From Streptomyces griseoflavus (GTDB lineage Bacteria; Actinomycetota; Actinomycetes; Streptomycetales; Streptomycetaceae): DNA of 64,000 nucleotides. The stretch's first letter is position 1, and every line of letters begins with the position of its first letter. This document shows, in pieces, positions 9,741 to 18,296 of the stretch. The notes beneath the pieces are model-generated. The model made no database searches. It had not been told where the DNA came from and saw only the letters and a list, made by a program, of their open reading frames with translations. Both the position numbers and the translations under genes were made by a program. The stretch is from assembly GCF_014649995.1 (NCBI RefSeq), contig NZ_BMUC01000003.1, positions 310,001 to 374,000 of the forward strand, in the 5' to 3' direction.

Positions 9741-10949
9741 ATGAGCACACCGCCGCACAGGACCCGGCCGGCCGGCCCGGGGCGCGCCCTGCCCGACACC
9801 CAGCAGGGCATGCGCCGCCGCAACCTCGCGCGCGTGATGCACGCCGTGAGCGCCGAGGGGCCGCTGTCCCGGGCCGCCGTCGCCTCGCACATCGGCCTGA
9901 CCCGCGCGGCGGTGTCCACGCTGGTCGACGAACTGATCCGCTCGGGACTGCTGGAGGAGCTGGGGCCCGAGCGGCCCGGCCGCGTGGGCCGGCCCGGTTC
10001 CGCGCTCGCCGTCAGCGGGAACGGCCCCGCGGGGATCGGCGCCGAGGTCGGCGTCGACCATCTCGCGGTCTGCGCGGTCGACCTGCGCGGACGGGTGCGG
10101 GCCCGGGCGGTGCGGCAGGTGGCGAACCGGGACCGCTCCCCCGAGCCGGTTCTCGCGGAGCTCACCGGACTGGTCCACCGGGTCGTCGCCGACGCGGAGG
10201 GTGAGGGGCTGTGGCCCGCGGGCCTGGCCGTCGCCGTGCCCGGCCTGGTGGCCCGGGACGCCCGGACCGTCGTACGCGCCCCGAACCTCGGCTGGCTCGA
10301 CACCGACCTCGGTGACCTGCTCCCCGCGCGGTTCCCGCTCACCGTGGCCAACGAGGCCAACTTCGGCGCGCTGGCCGAACTGTGGCTCGGCGAGGACACG
10401 CCGCGCGACTTCCTCCACGTCTCGGCGGAGATCGGTATCGGTGCGGCGGTCGTGGTGGACGGGCGGCTGCTGCACGGAAACCGGGGCTTCGCGGGCGAGC
10501 TGGGGCATGTACCGGTGTGGCCCGACGGACCGGGGTGCGCCTGCGGCGGGCGGGGCTGTCTGGAGCAGTACGCCGGTGAGGAGGCGGTCCTGCGCGCGGC
10601 GGGGCTGGAGCCGGGCGAGGACCGCGTCGGTCTGCTCGCCGGCCGCGCCGAGCAGGGCGACGCCGGGGTACGGCGTGCCCTGCACGACGCGGGAACGGCG
10701 CTCGGCATCGCCCTCACCGGAGCGGTGAACCTGCTGGACCCGCAGAGCGTGGTGCTGGGCGGTGCCCTGTCCGGGCTCGCCCCCTGGCTGCTGCCCTCCC
10801 TGCGGTCGGAACTGGGCTGCCGTACGGCGGGGCCCGCCTGCCCGGTCTCCGTGTCCGCGCTGGGCCCCGAAGGCCCCCTGCTGGGCGCGGCGCACTCGGT
10901 GGTCCGCGGGGTGCTGGACGACCCGGCGACCGTGGCCGAGCGCACCTGA
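9741..10949 (+). CDS. ROK-family transcriptional repressor, probable xylose regulator
   Basis: 402 residues. The N-terminal ~85 residues hold a winged helix (SRAAVASHIGLTRAAVSTLV), so this is a ROK repressor and not a free sugar kinase. The ROK domain carries the EIGIGAAVVVDG block, GELGHVPV, and the zinc motif CACGGRGCLEQY. ROK repressors sense a sugar, and its place directly after xylB points to XylR-type control of xylA and xylB (inference from position). ATG at 9741 has GGAGGA immediately upstream; the 141 bases after xylB allow its own promoter. Confidence 0.88.
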   Translation: MSTPPHRTRPAGPGRALPDTQQGMRRRNLARVMHAVSAEGPLSRAAVASHIGLTRAAVSTLVDELIRSGLLEELGPERPGRVGRPGSALAVSGNGPAGIGAEVGVDHLAVCAVDLRGRVRARAVRQVANRDRSPEPVLAELTGLVHRVVADAEGEGLWPAGLAVAVPGLVARDARTVVRAPNLGWLDTDLGDLLPARFPLTVANEANFGALAELWLGEDTPRDFLHVSAEIGIGAAVVVDGRLLHGNRGFAGELGHVPVWPDGPGCACGGRGCLEQYAGEEAVLRAAGLEPGEDRVGLLAGRAEQGDAGVRRALHDAGTALGIALTGAVNLLDPQSVVLGGALSGLAPWLLPSLRSELGCRTAGPACPVSVSALGPEGPLLGAAHSVVRGVLDDPATVAERT

Positions 10950-10955
10950 CCCGGG

Positions 10956-10998
10956 CCGGGCCCGCACGGCGGCGGTCACGCGGCCGCGGCGGGCCCGG
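10956..10998. terminator. Hairpin after the ROK gene
   Basis: CCGGGCCCGC (10956-10965) pairs with GCGGGCCCGG (10989-10998) around a GC-rich loop. It lies between convergent genes (stops at 10949 and 11035) and may serve both. Confidence 0.5.
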
Positions 10999-11034
10999 GG
11001 GCGAGGTGTGCTGCCGGCTGTCGCGGGCTCCGTG

Positions 11035-11406
11035 TCAGGCCGGGGTCAGCCGCCGTTCCAGTTCCGTCCGGTCGGTCACGAACCACACCTGGCCGCCCCG
11101 GTTCGCCTCGCGGACGAAGTCGCGCAGGGCGTCGCTGCCGGCCACCCGGGCGGTGATGTCGCCGACGATCACCAGACGGATCCGGTAGTTGGCGAACTTC
11201 TGCACCACGTCGCCGGCGACCCCCGACCGCAGCGTGAAGAACTCGTCGGCCACCCGGTCCACCGGAACGGCCACCACCTCCGCCTGACAGCCCATGGCAT
11301 CGCCGATCAGATCGAGGGCGGTCTCCCCGCCGCCCAGCTTCCGGCCGTCCGGGCCGCAGAGGAGGACCGCGACACCGTGCGACGTCATGAGATCGTTGGC
11401 TGTCAT
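11035..11406 (-). CDS. DUF4180 protein
   Basis: 123 residues matching the DUF4180 pattern: ALDLIGDAMG near the front, then DEFFTLRSGVAGDVVQKFAN, YRIRLVIVGDI, and a C-terminal REANRGGQVWFV block. The biochemical role of this family is unknown. ATG at 11406 is used; a TTG 18 bases upstream is in frame, and neither has a convincing ribosome site. It reads away from the DUF5519-type gene at 11529, so the 122 bases between them should hold two promoters. Confidence 0.75.
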   Translation of the reverse strand: MTANDLMTSHGVAVLLCGPDGRKLGGGETALDLIGDAMGCQAEVVAVPVDRVADEFFTLRSGVAGDVVQKFANYRIRLVIVGDITARVAGSDALRDFVREANRGGQVWFVTDRTELERRLTPA

Positions 11407-11528
11407 GGCCCGAGCGTACGTCAAGGTCCGTGCGTTCGTTCGGGGTTGTGGTGGTCCGTCACCTCACCGCTCGATTACGAATCGTCCAACCGCTGGTGGA
11501 CAGAGGTTGAGCAGGCAACCATGAGGGC

Positions 11529-11924
11529 ATGACACCGGCGCAGCGTGCCATGGAGAGACTGCTCACCTGGCCCGATCTCTCGGCCTCTCCGGCCGCCTGC
11601 GGCACGGGGCAGGCGCTCCGCACCGTGCGTGACGAGATCGTCCACTTCCACTCCGCGCGGGACGTGGACCTCCACCTCACCCACCGCGCGATCCAGCGAT
11701 TCCACTACGACCTGGGCGGATCGAGCGCGATCCAGCTGATCCCGGGGTCGTGCTGGGTGACGGTCCACCTGGACTGCGCCACGGACGTGGACCTCTTGAT
11801 GAGCCTGGTGAGCGTCGCCCTCAAGGCGCACCAGAACCGGCCCCCCTCCACCCTGCCGACCGCGGCCGGGTGCAACTTCCACCGTGTCACCGTGCTGCCG
11901 CGCGACGCGGCGGCCGGCCGCTGA
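11529..11924 (+). CDS. DUF5519 (luciferase-domain-named) small protein
   Basis: 131 residues with the pattern of the Streptomyces family labelled luciferase domain or DUF5519: RTVRDEIVHFHSARDVDLHL, then GSSAIQLIPGSCWVTVHLD and a helical C-terminal third (TDVDLLMSLVSVALKAHQ). The name does not imply light production; no catalytic residues can be assigned. It converges on a 64-residue membrane protein. Confidence 0.7.
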   Translation: MTPAQRAMERLLTWPDLSASPAACGTGQALRTVRDEIVHFHSARDVDLHLTHRAIQRFHYDLGGSSAIQLIPGSCWVTVHLDCATDVDLLMSLVSVALKAHQNRPPSTLPTAAGCNFHRVTVLPRDAAAGR

Positions 11925-11940
11925 GCCGCGCGGGGCGGAC

Positions 11941-11991
11941 CGGCCTCACGGCCGCAGACTGCCGACGATGTCGGCGGTCGCCGTGAGGCCG
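11941..11991. terminator. Long hairpin between convergent genes
   Basis: CGGCCTCACGGC (11941-11952) pairs perfectly with 11980-11991, and an inner stem GCCGAC/GTCGGC (11961-11966, 11970-11975) fills the loop. It covers the last ~14 codons of the minus-strand gene and can act on both strands. Confidence 0.65.
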
Positions 11992-12140
11992 CTGTGGATG
12001 GTGGGCGCGATGCTGGTGCTGGCCAGGTAGAACCCGAGCAGCAGACAGACCAGGGCGTGGGAGACCTTCAGCCCGCTGTTGCGCAGGAAGATCACCGCCA
12101 GGACCGAGAGCAGCAGCACCACAGAGATGGAAACGGCCAT
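11946..12140 (-). CDS. Conserved 64-aa two-helix membrane protein
   Basis: 64 residues with two membrane segments (about 3-19 and 26-42), joined by a short LRNSGLKVS loop; the C-terminus reads STSIAPTIHSGLTATADIVG. I recognise this as a type conserved in Streptomyces but know no function. The start at 12140 has GGAGGAGG upstream, which overrules the longer frame. Confidence 0.65.
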   Translation of the reverse strand: MAVSISVVLLLSVLAVIFLRNSGLKVSHALVCLLLGFYLASTSIAPTIHSGLTATADIVGSLRP

Positions 12141-12242
12141 CGTCAACCTCCTCCGCCACATCCGTTTCGCGGCGTTCGGCCGCAAGTGTGGCGTAGCGGA
12201 GGGTTCGTCCGGGCTGCTGACCTGTCCGCCGAACGTGTGGTG

Positions 12243-13106
12243 TCACTGCCTCCGGCGGGCGTCGAGGAAGGATTCCAGCCCCGCGAGATCGTCGGTGTTG
12301 AGATGGTCGACGTCCGCCGCGAGCAGTTCGCCCCACAGGGCGTCGCGGGCGGGACCCGGCGCGTCCGGGGTGGCCCAGAAGCGCACCCGCTGCCCTCGCG
12401 TGTGTGCGGCGCGCACGATGCCGCGCAGCGTGCCGCGCTCGGCGGCGGGGAAGGGCCCGACGCCCCGCCAGGTGAAGTTGAGGGTCCAGTTGTCGCTGAT
12501 CAGCGGGACGAAGGAGGCCGGTTCGGGGGTGCCGAGGTCGGTGAGCCGCCCGTCGTAGAAGGCACGGCGCACCCGCTGTGCCTCCATGGGCGCGCGAGCG
12601 GCGCGGTCGCCGGAGACCACCGCGGTGACCGCGCCGGGCAGCACCCTGCCGTGCGCGCAGGTGGTGAACAGGTGCCGGTGGCGGCGCAGCAGGCGGTCGA
12701 GTTCGAGGTAGGTGGACGCTCCCTCGGTCTTGATGTCGATCAGCAGCTGGAACGGCCCGCGGTGGCCTCGGTGCACCGCGCCGCGGTTCGCGCGGACCCG
12801 GGCGGCGAGCGGGTCCAGGTACAGGGATTCGAGGGTGCGGGACGGGTCCAGGTCCCCGGGGTCGTGGCCGACCAGGAGGTGGCCGTCGACGAGGTGGATG
12901 TCCGCCTCGACGCTGCCGAAGCGGTGGTGGAGGGCGTCGAGGAGCGGGCGCGGGTGCTCGTAGTCGTTGTGGGCGTGGGCGCGCCACAACGGGCGCGGCC
13001 GGTGCCCGTGTTGACCGGCCAGAGCCGGGGCCGCGGGGAGGGCGACCGAACCGGCGAGGGCGGCGCCGAGGGTGGTGAGGGCTCTGCGGCGGGTGGTGAG
13101 GGCCAT
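12243..13106 (-). CDS. Tat-exported PLC-like phosphodiesterase
   Basis: 287 residues. The N-terminus TTRRRALTTLGAALAGSVAL is a twin-arginine-type signal ending near AALA (about residue 30). The mature part begins with WRAHAHNDYEHPRPLLDAL (His46, Glu50), then SVEADIHLVDG (Glu67, Asp69), GHDP (His81) and LLIDIKTEG: the PI-PLC/glycerophosphodiesterase TIM-barrel pattern. It probably hydrolyses a phosphodiester lipid or polymer outside the cell; substrate unknown. AGGGAGG lies upstream of the chosen ATG. Confidence 0.78.
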   Translation of the reverse strand: MALTTRRRALTTLGAALAGSVALPAAPALAGQHGHRPRPLWRAHAHNDYEHPRPLLDALHHRFGSVEADIHLVDGHLLVGHDPGDLDPSRTLESLYLDPLAARVRANRGAVHRGHRGPFQLLIDIKTEGASTYLELDRLLRRHRHLFTTCAHGRVLPGAVTAVVSGDRAARAPMEAQRVRRAFYDGRLTDLGTPEPASFVPLISDNWTLNFTWRGVGPFPAAERGTLRGIVRAAHTRGQRVRFWATPDAPGPARDALWGELLAADVDHLNTDDLAGLESFLDARRRQ

Positions 13107-13244
13107 GCTCTGCCTCCCTGGAAGTGCCGTACGGGGTCCCCGTGAGTATGGGGGCCCGGCAGGCTCAAGGAGCAGGGTCGTGCTCGGAGTTGGCCGATCC
13201 GCCGCCGCCCGTTCACCGCACCGGCGCGGCGGGGCGCGCACGGG

Positions 13245-13278
13245 CGGAAGCCCGCCCCGGAAAAGGGGCGGGCTTCCG
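13245..13278 (-). terminator. Terminator of the acyl-CoA dehydrogenase operon
   Basis: A perfect 14-bp stem, CGGAAGCCCGCCCC (13245-13258) with 13265-13278, and a GGAAAA loop. It begins about 17 bases beyond the stop of the last operon gene. Confidence 0.88.
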
Positions 13279-13294
13279 TATGCGGTCCGGCCGG

Positions 13295-14371
13295 TCAGGG
13301 CGCGCGCAGGTCCACCAGCTCCGCGAGTTCCTCGCGGTGGGCGCCGGCCGTGCCGTAGGCGATCGAGTCGGCCTTGGCGCGCTTGAGGTGGAGGTGCACC
13401 GGGTGCTCCCAGGTCATGCCGATGCCGCCGTGCAGCTGCAGTGCCTCCTCCGCGGCACGCACCGCGACGGGCGCGGCGTAGGACTGGGCGACGGCGACCG
13501 CCACGTCGACGTCCTCGCCGGTGGTCAGCGCGTCCGCGGCGTTCCGCGCGGCCGCGCGGAGGTTGACGGTCTCCAGCCACGACTGGGCGAGCCGGTGCTT
13601 GAGCGCCTGGAATCCGCCGACCGGGCGGTTGAACTGCTTGCGGTCCTTCAGGTGGCGGACGGTCTCCGTCAACGACCATTCGGCCACGCCGAGTTGTTCC
13701 GAGGCGAGCAGTCCGGCGCCGGCCCGCAGGGCGCGGCGCACGGCGGGTTCCGCGTCGCCGAGCCGACGGCCCCGGGCGCCGTCGAGGACGATCCGGGCGA
13801 GCGGCCGGGTGAGGTCCAGGGACGTCTGCGGGGTGACGGTGACCGCGCCGGCCTCCACCGCGTACAGGCCGCCGTCGTCCGCCGGCACCAGCAGCACGTC
13901 GGCGACCGCGGCGTCGGCGATGCCGGTCAGCTCGCCGTGCAGGGCGCCGCCCTCCAGCCGTACGGTGGCGAACGCGGCGCGGGGAGCGGTGTGCAGTCCC
14001 ACCGCGAGGGCGCCGATCCGGCGTCCGGACGCCAGCGAGGCGAGCAGGCCGCCGGGCTCGGGGCAGGCCAGCAGCGCCTCGGTGGCCACCACGGCGCTCG
14101 TCAGGTAGGGCACGGGAGCGACCGCGCGTCCCAGCTCCTCCAGGACGACGGCGGTCTCGCGGTGGGTGGCTCCCTGGCCGCCCCTGTCCTCGGGGACCAG
14201 CAGCCCGGCGAGGCCCATGCCGTCGGCGAGCGACTTCCACAGGGACAGGTCGTGCGGGGCGTCCGACTCGATGCGGGCGATCACCCCGGCGGCGTCGCAG
14301 TGGTCGGTGAGCAGGTCCCGGACGGCGGCGCGCAGCGCCTCTTCCTCCTCCGAGTACAGGAGATCGCTCAT
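13295..14371 (-). CDS. Acyl-CoA dehydrogenase, short subunit
   Basis: 358 residues of the acyl-CoA dehydrogenase fold: N-terminal helical domain (DLLYSEEEEALRAAVRDLL), middle beta domain, and a C-terminal helical domain with QLHGGIGMTWEHPVHLH. It is shorter and more divergent than its partner at 14368-15549, and the catalytic Glu seen in classic enzymes is not obvious. In other actinobacteria such unequal pairs form heteromeric enzymes acting on unusual CoA esters (for example steroid side chains), which I infer here. The start overlaps the partner's stop (ATGA). Confidence 0.85.
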   Translation of the reverse strand: MSDLLYSEEEEALRAAVRDLLTDHCDAAGVIARIESDAPHDLSLWKSLADGMGLAGLLVPEDRGGQGATHRETAVVLEELGRAVAPVPYLTSAVVATEALLACPEPGGLLASLASGRRIGALAVGLHTAPRAAFATVRLEGGALHGELTGIADAAVADVLLVPADDGGLYAVEAGAVTVTPQTSLDLTRPLARIVLDGARGRRLGDAEPAVRRALRAGAGLLASEQLGVAEWSLTETVRHLKDRKQFNRPVGGFQALKHRLAQSWLETVNLRAAARNAADALTTGEDVDVAVAVAQSYAAPVAVRAAEEALQLHGGIGMTWEHPVHLHLKRAKADSIAYGTAGAHREELAELVDLRAP

Positions 14372-15549
14372 CGGGCCAGGTCCTTCCACGGGACGTCCTT
14401 GTCGGTGCGCGGCTCGGCCGGCAGGCCCAGGACGCGCTCGGCGACGATGTTCAGCAGGACCTCGCTGGTCCCGCCCTCGATGCTGTTGCCCTTGGCGCGC
14501 AGGTACCGGTAGCCGGCGTCGCGCCCGGTGAAGTCGACGAGTTCGGGCCGGCGCATGGTCCAGTCGTCGTACAGCAAACCCTCCTCGCCCCGGAGTTCCA
14601 CTTCCAGGCCGCTGATCTCCTGGTTGAGGCGGGCGAAGCCCAGCTTCATTCCGGCGCCCTCGGGGCCGGGCTGTCCGGCGACGAGCTGCTGGCGCAGGCG
14701 TTCGCCGGTGAGCCGGGCCACCTCGGCCTCGACCCACAGCTTCAGCAGCCGCTGGTGCAGGTCGTGGGTGCGCAGTCCGGGCCGTTCGCGCCAGGTCTTC
14801 GCGACGGGGCCGATCATGCCGCCCTCGCGGGGCAGCCGCATGCCGCCGATGGCGACGCGCTCGTTGTTCAGCGTGGTCTGCGCGACCCGCCAGCCGTCAC
14901 CGGCCTCGCCGAGGCGGTGGGCGTCGGGAATGCGGACGCCGGTGAGGAACACCTCGTTGAACTCGGCCTCTCCGGTGATCTGGCGCAGCGGACGCACCTC
15001 GACGCCGGGGTCGGTCATGTCGCAGACGAAGTAGGTGATGCCCCGGTGCTTGGGCACGTCAGGGTCGGTCCGGGCGATGAGGATGGCCCAGCGGGCGAGA
15101 TGGGCGCTGGACGTCCACACCTTCTGCCCGTCGACCACCCAGTGCCCGCCCTCCCGCACGGCGCGGGTGCCGAGCGCGGCCAGGTCGGAGCCGGCGCCCG
15201 GTTCGCTGAAGAGCTGGCACCAGACCTCCTCGCCGGTCCACAGGGGGCGCAGGAAGCGCTCCTTCTGCTCCTGGGTGCCGTACTGGAGGATCGTCGGCGC
15301 GGCCATGCCGAGGCCGATGCCGATGCGGCGGGGGTCGTTGTCGGGGGCTCCCGCCGCTTCGAGTTCGGCGTCGACGACGGCCTGGAGGGTGCGCGGGGCG
15401 CCGAGGCCGCCGAGGCCTTCGGGGAAGTGCACCCAGGCGAGTCCGGCGTCGAAGCGGGCGCGCAGGAAGTCCTGGCGGGCGGTGCCGGCCGGTGGGTGGG
15501 CGGCGAGGAACTCCTGGGTGCGGCGGCGCAGTTCGGCGGCGTCGGTCAT
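14368..15549 (-). CDS. Acyl-CoA dehydrogenase, long subunit
   Basis: 393 residues. FAD- and substrate-binding motifs are clear: QLFSEPGAGSDLA, WVVDGQKVWTSSAH, and near the C-terminus KGNSIEGGTSEVLLNIVAER, the usual flavin-contact region. It oxidises an acyl-CoA to the enoyl-CoA, passing electrons to electron-transfer flavoprotein; the chain type is unknown. It overlaps both the upstream oxidoreductase gene and the downstream partner by four bases, giving a tightly coupled three-gene operon. Confidence 0.9.
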   Translation of the reverse strand: MTDAAELRRRTQEFLAAHPPAGTARQDFLRARFDAGLAWVHFPEGLGGLGAPRTLQAVVDAELEAAGAPDNDPRRIGIGLGMAAPTILQYGTQEQKERFLRPLWTGEEVWCQLFSEPGAGSDLAALGTRAVREGGHWVVDGQKVWTSSAHLARWAILIARTDPDVPKHRGITYFVCDMTDPGVEVRPLRQITGEAEFNEVFLTGVRIPDAHRLGEAGDGWRVAQTTLNNERVAIGGMRLPREGGMIGPVAKTWRERPGLRTHDLHQRLLKLWVEAEVARLTGERLRQQLVAGQPGPEGAGMKLGFARLNQEISGLEVELRGEEGLLYDDWTMRRPELVDFTGRDAGYRYLRAKGNSIEGGTSEVLLNIVAERVLGLPAEPRTDKDVPWKDLAR

Positions 15550-16523
15550 GATGCGGCTCCGTTCTCCGGCGCGGGCAGCACGGCGACGCGCCCGGTGGTG
15601 ACGCCGTCGGCGACCCGCTGCACGGCCTCGGCGGCCCCGGCGAGCGGGACGCGCTCGCTCACCAGCGGCTTGATCGCGCCCCGGGCGGCGAGGCCGGTGA
15701 GCTGTTCGTGGCAGTGCTGGACCAGCTTGGGGTTCTTGGTGTTGTACAGGCCCCAGTGCAGGCCGAGGATCGAGTAGTTCTTGACGAGGGCGTGGTTCAG
15801 GGCGGGGCTCGGAATGGACCCGCTGGCGAAGCCCACGACGACGATGCGGCCCTCGAAGGCGACGGCCTTGGCGGACTGGGCGTAGGCCTGCCCGCCGACG
15901 GGGTCGTAGATCACGTCGGCGCCCCGGCCGCCGGTGGCCTCCTTCACCGCGGCCACGACGTCCTGCTCGCGCCGGTCGATCACCACGTCGCAGCCCAGTT
16001 CGCGGGCGACGGCCGCCTTCCCGGCTCCGCCGGCCACACCGATGACGGTGGCGCCGGCCGCCTTGCCGAGCTGCACGGCCGCGCTGCCGACCCCGCCCGC
16101 GGCGGCGTGGACGAGGAGGGTCTCGCCCGCCTGCAGAGCGGCCCGGCGGTGCAGACCGAACCAGCCGGTCTGGTAGCCGATGTGCAGCGCGGCGGCCTCC
16201 GCGTCGTCCAGCGCCTCCGGGGCGGGCAGCAGCGCGGCGGCGTCCGCGACCGCGTACTCGGCGAAGCCGCCGTACGGCAGCGCGGGGTTGGCGATCACCC
16301 GGCGCCCGTCCTCGGTCTCGCCGCAGATCTCCACGCCGGGGGTGAACGGCAGCGGCGGCCTGACCTGGTACTGGCCCCGGCACATCAGCGCGTCCGGGAA
16401 GTTGACGGCGGCGGCGCGTACCTTGAGCAGGATCTGCCCCTCGCCGGGCGTCGGCCGTGGCACCTCCGCGAGGCGCATCACCTCGCCCGGCTCGCCGAGC
16501 TCGTGCACTTGCCATGCCTGCAT
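15546..16523 (-). CDS. NADPH:quinone oxidoreductase (zinc-less MDR family)
   Basis: 325 residues of the quinone-oxidoreductase branch of the medium-chain dehydrogenases. The GroES-like half carries AAAVNFPDALMCRGQYQ and FTPGVEICGE; the Rossmann half has HAAAGGVGSAAVQLGKAAGA, which binds NADPH; DVIYDPVGG follows. No catalytic zinc ligands are visible. It is the first gene of the acyl-CoA dehydrogenase operon and may reduce a quinone or an enoyl-CoA product. The promoter region holds an AAGCG-GT-CGCTT palindrome. Confidence 0.88.
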   Translation of the reverse strand: MQAWQVHELGEPGEVMRLAEVPRPTPGEGQILLKVRAAAVNFPDALMCRGQYQVRPPLPFTPGVEICGETEDGRRVIANPALPYGGFAEYAVADAAALLPAPEALDDAEAAALHIGYQTGWFGLHRRAALQAGETLLVHAAAGGVGSAAVQLGKAAGATVIGVAGGAGKAAVARELGCDVVIDRREQDVVAAVKEATGGRGADVIYDPVGGQAYAQSAKAVAFEGRIVVVGFASGSIPSPALNHALVKNYSILGLHWGLYNTKNPKLVQHCHEQLTGLAARGAIKPLVSERVPLAGAAEAVQRVADGVTTGRVAVLPAPENGAAS

Positions 16524-16580
16524 GGGGGGCCTCCACGGGACTGTGAACGTCGTGTTCGCCTGACCGGGTCCACCGCATAC

Positions 16581-16594
16581 TAAGCGGTCGCTTG
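16581..16594. promoter_or_regulatory. Palindromic operator before the acyl-CoA dehydrogenase operon
   Basis: AAGCG-GT-CGCTT (16582-16593) lies 59 bases upstream of the oxidoreductase start, inside TACTAAGCGGTCGCTTG. The form matches TetR-type operators found before acyl-CoA metabolism genes in actinobacteria. The regulator need not be the neighbouring XRE gene. Confidence 0.5.
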
Positions 16595-16629
16595 CCCGGA
16601 GGGAACACTCGCGTCCCGCGACGACCGCC

Positions 16630-17205
16630 TCACCCCCGCCTGGGCCGCGCTCTCACGTGCATCCGCTCCCCCTGCGGGCCGAACAGGCTGAGGAACTCCA
16701 CCGGCCCCTCCCCCGTCGAGCCGAACCAGTGCGGCACCCGGGTGTCGAACTCGGCCGCCTCGCCCGCCGTCAGCACCACGTCGTGCTCGCCAAGCACCAG
16801 CCGCAGCCTGCCGGACAGCACGTACAGCCACTCGTAGCCCTCGTGGGTACGCGGATCGGGTTCCTGCTTCCGGCGGGGTTCGAGCACCTTGTACGCCTGG
16901 AGGCCACCGGTCTGGCCGGTGAGCGGCCAGTGGGTGCGGCCGTGGCGGACGATCGGCTCGGACGCGCGGACGCGCGGATCGCCGACCGGCGGCGCGCCGA
17001 CCAGTTCGTCCAGCGCCACCCGATGGGCCTGCGCGATCGGCAGCAGCAGTTCCAGACTCGGTCTGCGCAGCCCGGACTCCAGCCGCGAGAGGGTACTCAC
17101 GGATATACCGGTCGCCTCCGACAGCGCCGCGAGAGTCACCTCCCGCTCCTTCCTGATCCTGCGCAGCCGGGGGCCCACATCCGCGAGTACGTCGTCCGTC
17201 GTCAT
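16630..17205 (-). CDS. XRE-cupin transcriptional regulator
   Basis: 191 residues. Residues ~10-65 are an XRE helix-turn-helix (TLAALSEATGISVSTLSRLE); residues ~110-185 are a cupin (HEGYEWLYVLSGRLRLVLGE, then FDTRVPHWFGSTG). The family usually senses a small ligand and controls a nearby oxidoreductase or transporter. It is divergent from the flavoprotein at 17286, with 80 bases between starts, so that gene is the probable target. Confidence 0.88.
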   Translation of the reverse strand: MTTDDVLADVGPRLRRIRKEREVTLAALSEATGISVSTLSRLESGLRRPSLELLLPIAQAHRVALDELVGAPPVGDPRVRASEPIVRHGRTHWPLTGQTGGLQAYKVLEPRRKQEPDPRTHEGYEWLYVLSGRLRLVLGEHDVVLTAGEAAEFDTRVPHWFGSTGEGPVEFLSLFGPQGERMHVRARPRRG

Positions 17206-17285
17206 GACGCCATTGCAGTTTCGGCAAAGTCGTTTGTCAATGCGGCACCGGCTGGGCGACCGTCGTCGTCATGGAGGTGGTCACG

Positions 17286-18248
17286 ATGAACGAGTTCGAC
17301 GAGCTGGACCAGACGGACCGCGACGGGGTCCACGACGTGGTCGTGGTCGGCGGCGGGCCGGCGGGGCTCTCCGCCGCCCTGGTGCTGGGCCGGGCCCGGC
17401 ACCGCACGCTGGTCGTCGACGCGGGCGAACCGCGCAACGCGCCCTCGGCGCACATACAGGGCTATCTGACCCGGGACGGGATGTCACCGGCCGAATTCCT
17501 GGCGCGGGGACGGGAGGAGATCGCCCGCTACGGCGTCCGGCTCGTCCGCGACCGGGTCACGGACGTCACCCGGGACGGGGACTTCGCCGTCACCCTGCGG
17601 ACGGGCGGGGCCGTACGGGCCCGGCGGCTGCTCGTGGCGACCGGGCTGAAGGACGAGCTGCCCGACGTCGAGGGGGTCGCCGAGCGGTTCGGGCGGGACG
17701 TGCTGCACTGCCCGTTCTGCCACGGCTGGGAGGTGCGCGACGAGTCCTTCGGCGTGCTCGCGTCGAGCGCGATGAGCGTGCACCAGGCGCTGATGGTGTC
17801 CCAGTGGTCGAAGGACGTGACGTTCTTCCTGCACCGGGTCTCCGAGGCCGAGCTGTCCGACCAGGACCTGCGCCGGCTGGCCGCCGCCGGAGTCGACGTG
17901 GTGCCCGGCGAGGTCGCCGGGCTGGTGGTGGAGGACGACCGGCTCACCGGGGTGCGGCTGGCCGACGGTACCGTGCGCGCCCGCTCCGTCCTCTTCGCCG
18001 GACCCCGCCCGGTGCCGGGGACCGGTCTGCTCCAGCGGCTGGGCGCGGAACTGGACGAGACGCCCTTCGGTGCCTACCCGGTGGTCGACCCGACCGGTCT
18101 GACGACCGTGCCGGGCGTCTGGGCCGCGGGCAACGCGATCGGCTTCTCCGAGCAGGTGGTGCACGCGGCGAGCGGCGGCTACCGGGCGGCGACCGCGATC
18201 GTCGGGGACCTGCTGATGACGCGCCTCGACGCCGCCGTGGACGCATAG
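17286..18248 (+). CDS. Thioredoxin-reductase-like flavoprotein
   Basis: 320 residues. FAD-binding VVVVGGGPAGLSAALVLG at ~17-34, a redox pair Cys142-Pro-Phe-Cys145 in LHCPFCHGWE, and the C-terminal GVWAAGNAIGFSEQVVHAAS flavin block. This is the thioredoxin-reductase fold, but the second nucleotide-binding motif is weak (VLASSAMSVHQAL in place of GGGDSA), so it may not use NADPH in the usual way; relatives oxidise dithiols in natural products. The ATG at 17286 follows GGAGGTGG; an ATG at 17271 is in frame but precedes that site. Likely under the divergent XRE-cupin regulator. Confidence 0.85.
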   Translation: MNEFDELDQTDRDGVHDVVVVGGGPAGLSAALVLGRARHRTLVVDAGEPRNAPSAHIQGYLTRDGMSPAEFLARGREEIARYGVRLVRDRVTDVTRDGDFAVTLRTGGAVRARRLLVATGLKDELPDVEGVAERFGRDVLHCPFCHGWEVRDESFGVLASSAMSVHQALMVSQWSKDVTFFLHRVSEAELSDQDLRRLAAAGVDVVPGEVAGLVVEDDRLTGVRLADGTVRARSVLFAGPRPVPGTGLLQRLGAELDETPFGAYPVVDPTGLTTVPGVWAAGNAIGFSEQVVHAASGGYRAATAIVGDLLMTRLDAAVDA

Positions 18249-18296
18249 ACGTCCGGCCGGGGTGTGCGGCGGCCGCCTCCGTAGCACCATGGCGGC

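Noticed and set aside
9741-10949. ROK protein read as a glucokinase
   Set aside because: The N-terminal winged helix and its position beside xylB mark it as a repressor.
8157-10979. 940-codon minus-strand frame opposite xylB and the ROK gene
   Set aside because: Antisense shadow of two strongly supported genes.
11529-11924. Luciferase activity for the DUF5519-type protein
   Set aside because: The family name is historical; the protein is small and has no flavin-monooxygenase motifs.
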